From positions 1-64,000 of the forward strand of contig CAJUGH010000012.1 in the NCBI GenBank assembly GCA_910586215.1: DNA of 64,000 nt. Direction: 5' to 3'. This DNA is from an uncultured Acetatifactor sp. GTDB lineage: Bacteria; Bacillota; Clostridia; Lachnospirales; Lachnospiraceae. This document shows, piece after piece, positions 27,135 through 35,427 of the stretch (within the stretch, counting starts at the first letter, position 1; every line of letters begins with the position of its first letter). A model generated the notes under the pieces. The model made no database searches. It worked only from the letters and a program-made list of their open reading frames with translations, and had not been told where the DNA came from. The position numbers were made by a program, and so were the translations under genes.

Positions 27135-27167
27135 ATTATAGGATTCCCTCTCTCCTTTTTTTGTCAA
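27135..27167 (-). promoter_or_regulatory. spoIIE promoter with 21-bp spacing and Spo0A-box-like sites
   Basis: On the minus strand a perfect TTGACA (27162-27167) and a perfect TATAAT (27135-27140) are separated by 21 bp instead of 17. TTTGTCAAA (27160-27168, plus strand) overlaps the -35, and TTTGTCGCA (27194-27202, minus strand) lies upstream; each differs at one position from the Spo0A box TTTGTCGAA. This matches the known layout of Spo0A-activated sigma-A promoters such as B. subtilis spoIIE. Confidence 0.75.
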
Positions 27168-27202
27168 ATCAAGGACACTTTCCCTTAAAGTTTTGCGACA
27201 AA

Positions 27203-27230
27203 AAAAGCAGGAACCCTCTTTCCTGCTTTT
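27203..27230 (-). terminator. Terminator after the divIC-like gene
   Basis: AAAAGCAGGAA (27203-27213) pairs with TTCCTGCTTTT (27220-27230), followed by seven T on the minus strand. It separates the yabP-yabQ-divIC unit from spoIIE. Confidence 0.85.
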
Positions 27231-27315
27231 CTAACCATATGTCCACCCTCATGAAGCTTCCATGAAAAGGAATCTCATCATAACAGTTCAGCCGCCTTAC
27301 AATTGTTGCATGGTC

Positions 27316-27621
27316 TCATTCCTCTTTGAACAGGATCTCACCTTCATACACCAGTCCCAGCTTCTCCCTGGCGATCCGTTCTATGAATCCCTTGGTCTGG
27401 ACCTCCTTGCCAAATTCTGCAATCTCTTCGGTACGGGCATTCTCAGCGGCAATCTGTTGTTCCAGCAGGGCTGCTTCGGCAACCTTCGCTTCCAGCTTCC
27501 CGTCAAGTTCCACGCTCTTCACGGCCACTACTACCATGATCATCAGCACTACCAGTGATACCAGGAACATGCTGAACCTGTTCTGGCTTCTCTTCCGATA
27601 GGCAACCCTGCGTCTGGCCAT
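27316..27621 (-). CDS. DivIC/FtsL-like septum formation protein
   Basis: A 101-residue bitopic membrane protein: short basic cytoplasmic start (ARRRVAYRKRSQNR), one membrane span (FLVSLVVLMIMVVVAVKSV) and an outer coiled coil (KVAEAALLEQQIAAENARTEEIAEFGKEVQ), ending with the family's IAREKLGLVYEGEILF. DivIC/FtsB proteins join FtsL and DivIB in the divisome. In this position, after yabP and yabQ and before spoIIE, it corresponds to divIC. A terminator follows. Confidence 0.9.
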   Translation of the reverse strand: MARRRVAYRKRSQNRFSMFLVSLVVLMIMVVVAVKSVELDGKLEAKVAEAALLEQQIAAENARTEEIAEFGKEVQTKGFIERIAREKLGLVYEGEILFKEE

Positions 27622-27714
27622 TGCCCCTCCTTTCCCGCACCCCGCGCTGTCCGGACCTGTGTCCCAGTTCCATGTCTATGTACTACCTGGCTGCACCACA
27701 CAATCTGCTTCCAG

Positions 27715-28200
27715 TTATTTCTTAACTACCATTTTAAGTTCTTTCAAGGAACGCGTCAACCTGTTTTTGAAATCTCTCATTCCCCGTCTGTACCTGCCCC
27801 TTATACCGCATCCTGCCCTGGCCGCCATGGCGGCACTCCTTTTGCATGCTCTCCGGAAGGGCCGGCTTAAGAATTCCAGGATCCTTCCCACAACCCGGAG
27901 GACCTTGCACAGAAGCAGGGATGTGTATTTCACGAACAGCCTGCTCACCAGCTTCCTGTAGAGAAGCATACCCAGGACTGCCCCCAGCACTGCAAACCAT
28001 CGCAGGCTGCCATTCCCCTCATGGTACATCAGCAGGAACACCTCCCCACCACAGTAGACCCAGAAAGCCAGATCCTCCATGGACACGAAGAATCCGTTGT
28101 GGGGTACCACCCGGCGGAAGATCCGCAGCAGGTCATATAGAAATGTGATGAAGATCCCCATCAGCAGGGCATGCAGGAGGAACTCGTTCTCACCAGCCAT
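27715..28200 (-). CDS. yabQ: Spore cortex biosynthesis protein YabQ
   Basis: Membrane protein of 161 residues with three or four hydrophobic segments at the N-terminal half (LLHALLMGIFITFLYDLLRIFRR, AFWVYCGGEVFLLM, WFAVLGAVLGMLLYRKL) and a basic C-terminal tail. It begins five bases after yabP. In B. subtilis YabQ is made in the mother cell, localises to the forespore membrane and is needed for cortex. Assignment rests on the hydrophobic pattern, the opening and the conserved gene order. Confidence 0.88.
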   Translation of the reverse strand: MAGENEFLLHALLMGIFITFLYDLLRIFRRVVPHNGFFVSMEDLAFWVYCGGEVFLLMYHEGNGSLRWFAVLGAVLGMLLYRKLVSRLFVKYTSLLLCKVLRVVGRILEFLSRPFRRACKRSAAMAARAGCGIRGRYRRGMRDFKNRLTRSLKELKMVVKK

Positions 28201-28205
28201 GGGCC

Positions 28206-28493
28206 TTACCCAAACAGCTTGCTTAAGAGCGACCCGCCCTTATGGCCCGCATTCGCCACATCGGAGTAGGTAAAGCTGTCAATCTTCCCGTCTATGTCCA
28301 CCTCTCCCTTTTCCAGGGACAGCCTGCTCACATGCAGGTCATCCCCCTTGATCATCAGCATTCCCTGTTCTGTCTCCAGCAGGATCTCGTGGATATCGAA
28401 TGACAACACATCGTTCACACCGTTTATGAGGCAGCTCTTCCTGTTTGTCATGGTAACTTTGTGCATGCGCGAACTGCTGTTTAAATCCTCCAT
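28206..28493 (-). CDS. yabP: Sporulation protein YabP
   Basis: A 95-residue soluble protein of the YabP/YqfC family. Family features are the central SCLINGVNDVLSFDIHEILLETEQGMLMIKGDDLHVSRLSLEKGEVDIDGKIDSFTYSD. YabP belongs to the mother-cell sigma-E regulon in Bacillus and is linked with YabQ; its molecular function is not known. The gene lies immediately upstream of yabQ and downstream of the small S4-domain gene. Confidence 0.92.
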   Translation of the reverse strand: MEDLNSSSRMHKVTMTNRKSCLINGVNDVLSFDIHEILLETEQGMLMIKGDDLHVSRLSLEKGEVDIDGKIDSFTYSDVANAGHKGGSLLSKLFG

Positions 28494-28622
28494 ATACCCT
28501 CCTTGGGGGAGAGCCTTCCGGGATCTCCCTCCCAGTTATATATATGCGGCACCTGGTCCGTACATGCATCCGAAGAACTTTTCCTGCAAAGTATGCGCAT
28601 GGTTCCCTTTGCAGCATAAGAG

Positions 28623-28862
28623 TTATATATATCGGAACAGTTCCCCCGCCTCTTCCTTCCGGACAGTCTCCTGTACATCCAGCACTTCCACCTTTACTTC
28701 CCTGTTGCCAAAGGAGATCGTAATCACATCTCCCGCCTTCACATTGGCAGAGGCCTTGGCCGGTTTATCATTGATGAGCACCCTCCCTCCGTCACAAGCT
28801 TCATTTGCCACGGTACGGCGTTTGATTAAGCGCGACACCTTCAAGTATTTGTCCAGTCTCAC
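28623..28862 (-). CDS. rqcP: S4-domain RNA-binding protein RqcP (YabO)
   Basis: A 79-residue protein made almost entirely of an S4 RNA-binding domain (MRLDKYLKVSRLIKRRTVANEACDGGRVLINDKPAKAS). RqcP works with RqcH in adding alanine tails to nascent chains on stalled 50S subunits. The start is a GTG at 28862 with GGAGG nine bases upstream. Gene order HU, rqcP, yabP, yabQ, divIC matches Bacillus and most Clostridia. Confidence 0.93.
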   Translation of the reverse strand: MRLDKYLKVSRLIKRRTVANEACDGGRVLINDKPAKASANVKAGDVITISFGNREVKVEVLDVQETVRKEEAGELFRYI

Positions 28863-28910
28863 CTACATTTCCCTCCTTTGCCTTACAATAATCCCTTCTT
28901 CCGAAAAAAA

Positions 28911-28932
28911 GGAGAACCCAAAAAGGTTCTCC
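28911..28932 (-). terminator. Terminator of the HU gene
   Basis: GGAGAACC (28911-28918) pairs with GGTTCTCC (28925-28932), followed on the minus strand by seven T. Confidence 0.85.
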
Positions 28933-28949
28933 GCAGTCATCCGTCCGAT

Positions 28950-29222
28950 TTAGTTCAAAGCATCCTTCAGGGCCTTGCCAGCCTTGAATTTAGGAGCCTT
29001 GGAAGCTTCGATCTTCATAGCCTTGCCAGTCTGGGGATTTCTGCCTTCCCTGGCAGCCCTCTCGGATACCTCAAAGGTACCGAAGCCAACCAGCTGAACC
29101 TTCTCACCTTTCTTCAACTCTTCTTCCACAACATCTGTAAAAGCCTTCAAAACCTTCTCGGCATCCTTCTTGGATACGCCAGCCTGTTCAGCCATGGCTG
29201 CCACTAATTCTGTTTTGTTCAT
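28950..29222 (-). CDS. hup: HU-family DNA-binding protein
   Basis: Nucleoid protein of 90 residues. It has the full HU pattern: MNKTELVAAMAEQAGVSKKDAEKVLKAF helices, the VQLVGFGTFEVSERAAREGRNPQTG beta-arm with the conserved RNPQTG, and a terminal helix. It binds and bends DNA as a dimer. AGGAGG precedes the ATG, the promoter at 29294-29322 is near-consensus, and a terminator follows, so it is a single-gene, highly expressed unit. Confidence 0.97.
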   Translation of the reverse strand: MNKTELVAAMAEQAGVSKKDAEKVLKAFTDVVEEELKKGEKVQLVGFGTFEVSERAAREGRNPQTGKAMKIEASKAPKFKAGKALKDALN

Positions 29223-29293
29223 ATTGAACTCCTCCTGTATTGAGCTTTCATTTTGTATTCTTGTAGATGCTTCTCGTGAAACGTCTATACATA

Positions 29294-29322
29294 TATATAA
29301 CTGTTTTTCCAGGGGTTGTCAA
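29294..29322 (-). promoter_or_regulatory. Promoter of the HU gene
   Basis: On the minus strand TTGACA (29317-29322), a 17-bp spacer and TATATA (29294-29299), about 70 bases upstream of the HU start codon. Confidence 0.8.
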
Positions 29323-29330
29323 GGTTTTTC

Positions 29331-29520
29331 GTTACTGTTCACTCCGCTCACAGCAATTATGCATACAAAACGGGCAAAGACAGCCCATTTTGGCGCGTGG
29401 AAGTCCCGGGTTTGTCACGCGAAAAGCGCGTGAAAACACCTGGCGGTGGCACCTGTGAACAGTAACGGTTTTTCATCGACTATCGCCTGCTGAACTGTTA
29501 CATTACTGATTACTGTTCAC
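29331..29520. repeat. Dispersed intergenic repeat, copy B (fullest copy)
   Basis: The core 29331-29466 is bounded by perfect 12-bp inverted repeats, GTTACTGTTCAC (29331-29342) and GTGAACAGTAAC (29455-29466). The interior includes GTCACGCG/CGCGTGA and AACACCTGGCG. It is followed by GCTGAACTGTTACA (from 29490) and another TTACTGTTCAC (29510-29520) that reaches into the end of the PEGA gene. Related segments occur near 15.0, 51.6 and 52.6 kb. Confidence 0.7.
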
Positions 29521-30929
29521 TGCAACACGCTGTCCCACATGCCGTTTAGCAGGGCATCCGTAATGGAACTTTCCCCTGCCACCAGGTCCGCGAAGGAATA
29601 GGAGATATCCTTGGCCTCTTCATCCACCTGCACAGTATAGCTTCTGGTAGTATACCCTGTTTTCCGGAGAGTAATCACATGGGTGCCGGCTGTTTTCTTG
29701 AAATTACATGGTGTCACCCCCATATAATTGCCATCCAGGTATACTTCCACCCCTTCCGGCGCATCCACATAGATCTTGTAATATCCCGATGTGGTGTCTG
29801 TGGCATCCGTGGAGGAACTGTCCGTGCCGGTAGTCCCTACATCTTCGGTCCTGTTGGCATCCAGTACCACATTGATGCCCGCAGACTCCTGACCCACCCG
29901 GATATACTGGGTCACCGACTGGTATCCCTCTGCCCTGGCAATCATCTGGTGCAGGCCGTATTCCAGGGATACAGGGCCGGAGGTATCCACCCTGGTGCCG
30001 TCAATGTACAGTTCCGCCTTGGCAGGATCCATGGAGAACAGGACCATGCCGTACTGAGGTGCCGGAACCTCCAGGTCCCCAATGTCCAGTGTGACCTCTT
30101 CATTCCGGTGGATCACCACTTCCTTGGTGCCGCCGCCCCCCCGGTGGCTGATATTCACCTGATAACTCCCTTCCGGCACCAGCAGGAGCATGTCCTCTGA
30201 GATTCTCTGGATCAGGGTCTGTCCAATCTCAATCCAGCCTCCCACAAAGTTCGCGTCATTTTCCAGGCGCAGGTAGCCATGGCCCTTGTCCACCTTGATG
30301 GAGAGTACCTGCTTCCCGATCCCCTGGAATGTCAGGATATCCGAAGGGTTCAGGTCCATCTCCTCAATGTGCCTGCCCTCGGACAGATACTGGGTATTGG
30401 AAGTCAGCCGGTAGACCTCTGCCCCGATGGAAACCCATCCCCGCAAAGTATTGATCTCGTAGCGCTCCACCTGGGTGTATGTCCAGGACTGGCTGGAAAG
30501 CTGCAGGGTAGTCAGATGTTTCTGGGTCTTTAAAAATGTGATGTCCACAATGTCCCCCAGTTCCAGCTGGGCCAGTGTAAGCCCGTCCCCGTACTTGTCG
30601 GCAAAGCGGGTGGTGCCGTCCACCGACAGGGTATATCTCCTGCCCAGTTCCAGGTTCAGGAACGTCAATGTGCCTGCCTGCTGGTCCTGGTCCACCAGCA
30701 GGCAGGTGTCTGCAGAATCATAATGTTCCGGTCCTGCCACAATAAATCCTGTATCTGCCTTCTCAGGCACAGGCGTGGCAACAGGCCCTTCCTCCTGTCT
30801 CCCTCCGCTGTCCCGGTCCCTGAGATAGCCGTAGATTCCCAGTGCCACCACTGCAAACAAGGCTGCAATCCCCGCCACCGCCACTGCCTTTCTCCCTGTG
30901 TTCTTCCTGCTTTTTTTCCTTTTTGCCAC
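29517..30929 (-). CDS. Membrane-anchored PEGA-domain protein
   Basis: Protein of 470 residues with an N-terminal basic stretch and one membrane anchor (AVAVAGIAALFAVVALGIYGYL). The long outer region contains at least two PEGA-like beta domains. One is around LFSMDPAKAELYIDGTRVDTSGPVSLEYGLHQMIARAEGY; the other, near the C-terminus, is around VDAPEGVEVYLDGNYMGVTPCNFKKTAGTHVITLRKTGY. PEGA domains occur in surface proteins; their ligands are mostly unknown. The start is GTG at 30929 with AAGGAG six bases upstream, inside a longer open frame. It lies ten bases after the CotS-like gene, so the two are probably co-expressed. Confidence 0.85.
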   Translation of the reverse strand: MAKRKKSRKNTGRKAVAVAGIAALFAVVALGIYGYLRDRDSGGRQEEGPVATPVPEKADTGFIVAGPEHYDSADTCLLVDQDQQAGTLTFLNLELGRRYTLSVDGTTRFADKYGDGLTLAQLELGDIVDITFLKTQKHLTTLQLSSQSWTYTQVERYEINTLRGWVSIGAEVYRLTSNTQYLSEGRHIEEMDLNPSDILTFQGIGKQVLSIKVDKGHGYLRLENDANFVGGWIEIGQTLIQRISEDMLLLVPEGSYQVNISHRGGGGTKEVVIHRNEEVTLDIGDLEVPAPQYGMVLFSMDPAKAELYIDGTRVDTSGPVSLEYGLHQMIARAEGYQSVTQYIRVGQESAGINVVLDANRTEDVGTTGTDSSSTDATDTTSGYYKIYVDAPEGVEVYLDGNYMGVTPCNFKKTAGTHVITLRKTGYTTRSYTVQVDEEAKDISYSFADLVAGESSITDALLNGMWDSVLQ

Positions 30930-30939
30930 CAGTAACTCC

Positions 30940-31953
30940 TTATCCCTGTCCTGCCATCCGGGATACATCCCGGAAGACCGCATCCAGAAAATGTTGTTTG
31001 TCCTTCTCCTGTGCTACCAGTTTCTCCAATTTTTCCTGATTTCTTCCCGGTATCCATGCTTTCCCGGAGTTGTAATAGAAATTCACAATCTTCCAGAATT
31101 TCTCGGGATAGGACAGACGGTAATATAAGTCGATCCAGCTATATGCCCCGATGGGGCGTTCCCTGCCATACGTCTCCAGAAGTTCCGTGCCAAGGGCCAC
31201 AGACCAGTTGCCCTTCTCCAGGAACTTGCGCATCAGCAGGTATACGTCCCTGACAGGATTATCGGGCAGGCATTTTTCAAAGTTTACCAGGAACCACCCC
31301 TCTTTTCCCTTTAAGATGTTGTGGTACTGGTAATCCCCATGGCAGAAGCTTCTGGTGCCGTCCTTTCCCTGAACCTGGCTCCCCTGGGATGCACTGTATG
31401 CCTGCCACTGTTCCGTGACAGCCAGGGCCTGCTCCAGGAAGAAGTCAAAATCATTCAGAAGGCTGATCTCGAACCAGGTCTTCTGTCCCCGCTGCTTCAG
31501 ATATTTCTTCACCCGTTTCAGTTCCCTGTTATGCTTCTCATATTCCCGCTCCTGTGAAAACGCTTCGGGCAGCCCGGGGGTATCCCCAGGCAGTTCCATA
31601 CAGTCATGCAGACGGGCCAGTAGCCGCACGGCTTCCGCGCACTCCCCTTTGTCATAGATATTACATTCCCTGCCTTCACTCCAGGTCTTCAGCAGATATT
31701 TCGTGCCATCCGTATCCTGGGCAAACAGTCCCCCTTCCCTGGTGGGAAGAATAGATTCCGTCTCTACCCTGCCCCTGCGTGCAATCTCCTGTAGCAGCAT
31801 ATTCTGCAGTTCTACCCTGCCTGCATTTCCGGTATACTCCTTGAAGATCAGTGTTCCCTGATCCGTATCACACAAGATGGCCCCCCTGCCCTTTCTGGTG
31901 CCACGCACTTCCACCTCATACTGCTCCAGCAGTTCCACTGACCTGTCGTTCAC
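30940..31953 (-). CDS. CotS-family kinase-fold protein, possible spore coat protein
   Basis: A 337-residue aminoglycoside-phosphotransferase-fold protein of the CotS/YutH group. The catalytic loop reads CHGDYQYHNIL, keeping the HGD and Asn. The following metal-binding motif, usually a DF pair, appears here as LVNFEKC with Asn in the Asp position, so kinase activity is doubtful. CotS proteins are spore coat components in Bacillus. The GTG start at 31953 has GGGAGGG eight bases upstream. It is followed after ten bases by the PEGA gene. Coat location is inferred. Confidence 0.82.
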   Translation of the reverse strand: MNDRSVELLEQYEVEVRGTRKGRGAILCDTDQGTLIFKEYTGNAGRVELQNMLLQEIARRGRVETESILPTREGGLFAQDTDGTKYLLKTWSEGRECNIYDKGECAEAVRLLARLHDCMELPGDTPGLPEAFSQEREYEKHNRELKRVKKYLKQRGQKTWFEISLLNDFDFFLEQALAVTEQWQAYSASQGSQVQGKDGTRSFCHGDYQYHNILKGKEGWFLVNFEKCLPDNPVRDVYLLMRKFLEKGNWSVALGTELLETYGRERPIGAYSWIDLYYRLSYPEKFWKIVNFYYNSGKAWIPGRNQEKLEKLVAQEKDKQHFLDAVFRDVSRMAGQG

Positions 31954-32071
31954 TTTAAGACCCTCCCATCGTTTTCAAACCCCTTGCCCCGGAATTGTTA
32001 AAAATGCATGGCAACAGTTCCGAAAGGTCTTTATATACTATGAGACGGGTTGCCAAAGTATGTTAACGTGT

Positions 32072-33427
32072 TTACGTTTGTGCAAGCATCTCTCTGGCCC
32101 GGGCCAGCAATTCTTCCCTGGTGTTCAGGGAAGGATCCTCCAGCACCAGGGAAAGCAGTCCCTCCAGCAGTACGCCCAGTTCCCTGCCAGGCTTCATGCC
32201 AAGTCCCAGCAGGTCCTTTCCCGTGACAGCCAGGTCTTTCAAGGAGATACATTGTTTCTCCTCCAGCACCTTTTCACTAAGCTGCTGCCAGCAGTCGGCC
32301 CGGTGCAGCTTCTCCTGCCGCTGCAGTCCGCTCTGGGCCATGATGTCGGCCCGCTTCACCGCAAACAGATCCGGCACGATCCCCTCCCCGGCCTTATGGA
32401 GCAGCCGCCTGGCTGCTTTTAAGTCCGGCTCCAGGCTGTTGCCGTAATCATGGAAGAGTACCAGGCGGCACACCCGGCGTATGGTATCATGGTCAAACCG
32501 CAGGCGCTCCAGGATGTTCTGGGCCATGGCGGCTCCCGCCTGGGCATGGCCGTGGAAATGGGTGATGCCTTCCCCGTCCACCTCCAGGGTATCCGGCTTG
32601 CCTATGTCATGGAGCAGTACCGCCAGCCGCAATATCCGTCCCGGATCCACGAAACACAGGGCACGGAGGGTGTGTTCCCCCACGCTGTAGCAGTGATGGG
32701 GATGATTCTGGGCCGTCTCCATCATCCGGTCAAATTCCGGAAGGATTACCTTTGTGACACCACTGTCATAGGCCAGCCGCAATACCTCCGGATGGGGAGA
32801 ACACAGCAGCTTCACCAGTTCTGCCTGGATCCGCTCTTTGCTGATCTTCTCCAGGGCAGGGGCCAGTCTGCGGATGGCTTCTGCCGTGTCCTCCTGGATC
32901 CCATAGCCAAGCTGGGCAGAGAACCGGATGGCCCGCAGGATACGCAGGGCATCCTCACCGAACCTCTCCCCCGCATCTCCCACACAGCGGATCCTGCCAG
33001 CCTGGATATCTGCCAGGCCCCCAAAGCTGTCCACCAGGCCCTGATGTCTGTTGTAGGCCATGGCGTTGATGGTCAAGTCCCGCCGCTTCAGGTCCTCCCT
33101 TAGGCTGGGGGTAAACTGTACCTGGACAGGATGCCTGCTGTCCTCGTATTTCCCGTCAATCCGGTAAGTGGTGACCTCAAAGCCCTCCTGTCCCAGCATC
33201 ACAGTGACAGTGCCATGCTGCAGGCCAGTGTCAACGGTCCTGGGAAACAGCGCCTTCACCTGCTCCGGCCTGGCAGAGGTAGTGATATCCCAGTCCTCCG
33301 GCTCCCTGCCCAGGATGGCATCCCGCACACAGCCTCCCACCACATAGGCCTCATATCCGGCCCCATATAAGGTCTCCAGGATATATTCTGCCTTCTCAGG
33401 CACATGGATCCTTATCTCCTGTCCCAC
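32072..33427 (-). CDS. cca: CCA-adding tRNA nucleotidyltransferase
   Basis: Enzyme of about 451 residues that builds or repairs the 3' CCA of tRNAs, which fits the two tRNAs here that lack encoded CCA. The nucleotidyltransferase motif GGCVRD begins at residue 31 with DWD at 45-47, then RRDLTINAMAYN and the neck region LRILRAIRFSAQLGY. An HD domain follows (HCYSVGEHTLRAL, LAVLLHDIGKP). The GTG at 33427 has GGAGG seven bases upstream, and I prefer it to the longer open frame, whose extra N-terminus is Arg/Gly-rich and unlike the family. Confidence 0.93.
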   Translation of the reverse strand: MGQEIRIHVPEKAEYILETLYGAGYEAYVVGGCVRDAILGREPEDWDITTSARPEQVKALFPRTVDTGLQHGTVTVMLGQEGFEVTTYRIDGKYEDSRHPVQVQFTPSLREDLKRRDLTINAMAYNRHQGLVDSFGGLADIQAGRIRCVGDAGERFGEDALRILRAIRFSAQLGYGIQEDTAEAIRRLAPALEKISKERIQAELVKLLCSPHPEVLRLAYDSGVTKVILPEFDRMMETAQNHPHHCYSVGEHTLRALCFVDPGRILRLAVLLHDIGKPDTLEVDGEGITHFHGHAQAGAAMAQNILERLRFDHDTIRRVCRLVLFHDYGNSLEPDLKAARRLLHKAGEGIVPDLFAVKRADIMAQSGLQRQEKLHRADCWQQLSEKVLEEKQCISLKDLAVTGKDLLGLGMKPGRELGVLLEGLLSLVLEDPSLNTREELLARAREMLAQT

Positions 33428-33637
33428 CAGTCTGCCTCCTTCCCTCACGCCAAAGGCGGCCAGGTCTCCCCGCCGCCTTCTGCATCCTGCTGCCTTCCTG
33501 CCGGAGGACCCCGCCCTCCATGGCTGCAACATTCCCATCCTCTTCTGCATTCCCGCTATCTTCTGTATTCCTGCCTGTATCCTTATGGCGCCTTACTAAT
33601 GTGCTGTTCTCCTGTCTCAAGGACTGCTTTTGTCTGT

Positions 33638-35311
33638 CTACTGGTCCTCTCCACCATCCTGGCTGTCACTGCTATCCTGGCCGCCTTCACTGTCCTGGCT
33701 GTCACCACTATCCTGGCCGCCTTCACTGTCCTGGCTGTCACCACCATCCTGGTCTCCCTCACTGTCTGACCCTTGAGACTCCTGGCTGGCTGCTTCCTGT
33801 GCCGCACGTACTGCAAGATAATTCAAGTTCCCTTTGGGATCTTCCACCGCACAGTCTGCACTGATCTCCTCCATATAAGTTTCCATGGCCTGGTTCAGCA
33901 GGGTATTCTCAATATTGAGGTACCATTCCGGCTGGTTTGTCCCCACATAATACATCACATAGGTAGTCTGGGTGTCTCCCAGGGGAACCGTAACCACAGT
34001 GGTATCCCCCTGCTCCCTGGCGCTGTCGAAGATCCAGTCCTTCAGTTCCTGGGCCATATTGTCATACACCAGTCCCTTGTACAGTCCGCCTTCCACGCCG
34101 GAAGTGGCATTGTACTTGTCCGCAAGTTCTCCGAAACTCTCTTCTGTAGCCGCCCCTGCCGTCCATTCATCCAGGATAGCCTGTCCATTGTCCTCCTGGG
34201 TCGTGATCACACGGGCATTGGCCGTAGGTGTCTGGTCCAGATAACGCTTCTCAAAGGCCAGTACATAATACCTGTGGTTGGTGGAATCTTCTATGACAGT
34301 AGTGTCACCTGCCTTCCGGTCCTCCTCGAAGAGCCAGTCACGGAGAAGGGATGCAGCATCAGACCGCTTCATATTCTCGTTCAACTCCCCCTCCCTGGCT
34401 ACCGTCTTCACTTCCTTGTCAGCTTCCTCCCGGGCCTCTTCCATGGCGGCAGCAATCTCTGCCTCGGAAGGCTGGTATGGGGTTTCTTCCCCTTCCGTGC
34501 CTTCCCCTTCTCCCTCCCCAGGCGTCTCGTCTTCCACAGGGTCAGCCAACTCGGTAGGCTCCGTGGGAAGTTCCGCATTCACTGTCACCACCCGGTAATC
34601 CACAGAGTCATAGCTGTCCATATTCTCCTCATAGTAGGCCTGGATTTCCTCGCCAGAGGGGCGTCTCTCCTCCCGCATGGCATCAAAATAGGCGCCAATG
34701 ACCATCGTCTCCTTCACGATGCCCTCCAGGCGGGACATGGTCGCATATGGTCCGTACAATTGCTTCACATATTCCTTCAGGGATACCCCGGCCTCGGATG
34801 CCGCATCCTTCATGGCCTTCTCATACTGCGCATACTCCTGGGCCGTGTCATAGGTAAATCCAGCATCCCGGGCCTGCTGCTTCAGTGCCTTATTGTTCAC
34901 CAGGTTATCCATGGCCATCTCTTCGAAGAAATCCTGCCAGGACAATGTCTCTGTGTACATCTGGGTGGAGAGATCCCTGGACAGGTCCAGGCCGAAGTAG
35001 CTGAGCATATAGCCGTTCTGCGTCACGTACTCGTTCTTCACCAGGTTATAATTGTAATCGAACTCCACCCTGGAGATGTTCTCCCCCGCCACCCTGGCAA
35101 AGGTTCCGTTCACCGTCAGGTAGGTGCGGATGGGGAAAGATGCCACCAGGCACACCAGCGCCACCACGATCACGATCCCTGTGATCATGCTGATGCGTTT
35201 CTCCCTCTCTTCTCTCTCCTTCTCTTCCTTCCTGCGCTGCACCTTCCGGTCATATTTTGTGAGTACTTTTTCCTGCTTTTCCCCTGTTTCCTTTATCTCC
35301 TTCTTAGACAT
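33638..35311 (-). CDS. Membrane-anchored peptidylprolyl isomerase (PrsA/SurA-like)
   Basis: Protein of 557 residues. A charged cytoplasmic start is followed by one membrane span (ISMITGIVIVVALVCLVASFPI), a SurA_N/trigger-factor-like helical region, a rotamase-like region (ARVITTQEDNGQAILDEW through DTTVVTVPLGDTQTTYVMYYV) and an acidic C-terminal tail. The tail is built of 12-residue repeats of the type GDSQDSEGGQDS. Such proteins fold secreted proteins outside the membrane. An internal acidic stretch (DPVEDETPGEGEGEGTEGEE) adds a second disordered segment. AAGGAG lies nine bases before the ATG at 35311. Lipid anchoring is absent, unlike PrsA. Confidence 0.85.
   Translation of the reverse strand: MSKKEIKETGEKQEKVLTKYDRKVQRRKEEKEREEREKRISMITGIVIVVALVCLVASFPIRTYLTVNGTFARVAGENISRVEFDYNYNLVKNEYVTQNGYMLSYFGLDLSRDLSTQMYTETLSWQDFFEEMAMDNLVNNKALKQQARDAGFTYDTAQEYAQYEKAMKDAASEAGVSLKEYVKQLYGPYATMSRLEGIVKETMVIGAYFDAMREERRPSGEEIQAYYEENMDSYDSVDYRVVTVNAELPTEPTELADPVEDETPGEGEGEGTEGEETPYQPSEAEIAAAMEEAREEADKEVKTVAREGELNENMKRSDAASLLRDWLFEEDRKAGDTTVIEDSTNHRYYVLAFEKRYLDQTPTANARVITTQEDNGQAILDEWTAGAATEESFGELADKYNATSGVEGGLYKGLVYDNMAQELKDWIFDSAREQGDTTVVTVPLGDTQTTYVMYYVGTNQPEWYLNIENTLLNQAMETYMEEISADCAVEDPKGNLNYLAVRAAQEAASQESQGSDSEGDQDGGDSQDSEGGQDSGDSQDSEGGQDSSDSQDGGEDQ
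33673..33744. repeat. 36-bp tandem repeat in the isomerase tail
   Basis: Two adjacent, nearly identical 36-bp units (33673-33708 and 33709-33744) with partial units on both sides. They encode the Gly/Asp/Ser/Gln repeat at the C-terminus of the isomerase and stay in frame. Confidence 0.85.
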
Positions 35312-35427
35312 CGTAAATGTCTCCTTCCTCTGCCACATTCCTGTCTCCTGGCTTCACGTCTGCACTTCATTTGCCACAGCCGCGAAACACAATGCCTATT
35401 TTACAGCATTTCACGGGAAAAGGGAAG

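Noticed and set aside
29170..29458. Small open frames over the HU upstream region ending in RVCHAKSA-like peptides
   Set aside because: They translate the dispersed non-coding repeat and the HU promoter and have no ribosome binding site.
32050..32080. Possible catabolite-response element (TGTTAACGTGTTTACG) near the end of cca
   Set aside because: It has an extra two bases compared with the usual 14-base operator and lies downstream of a gene end, with no promoter for it to control.
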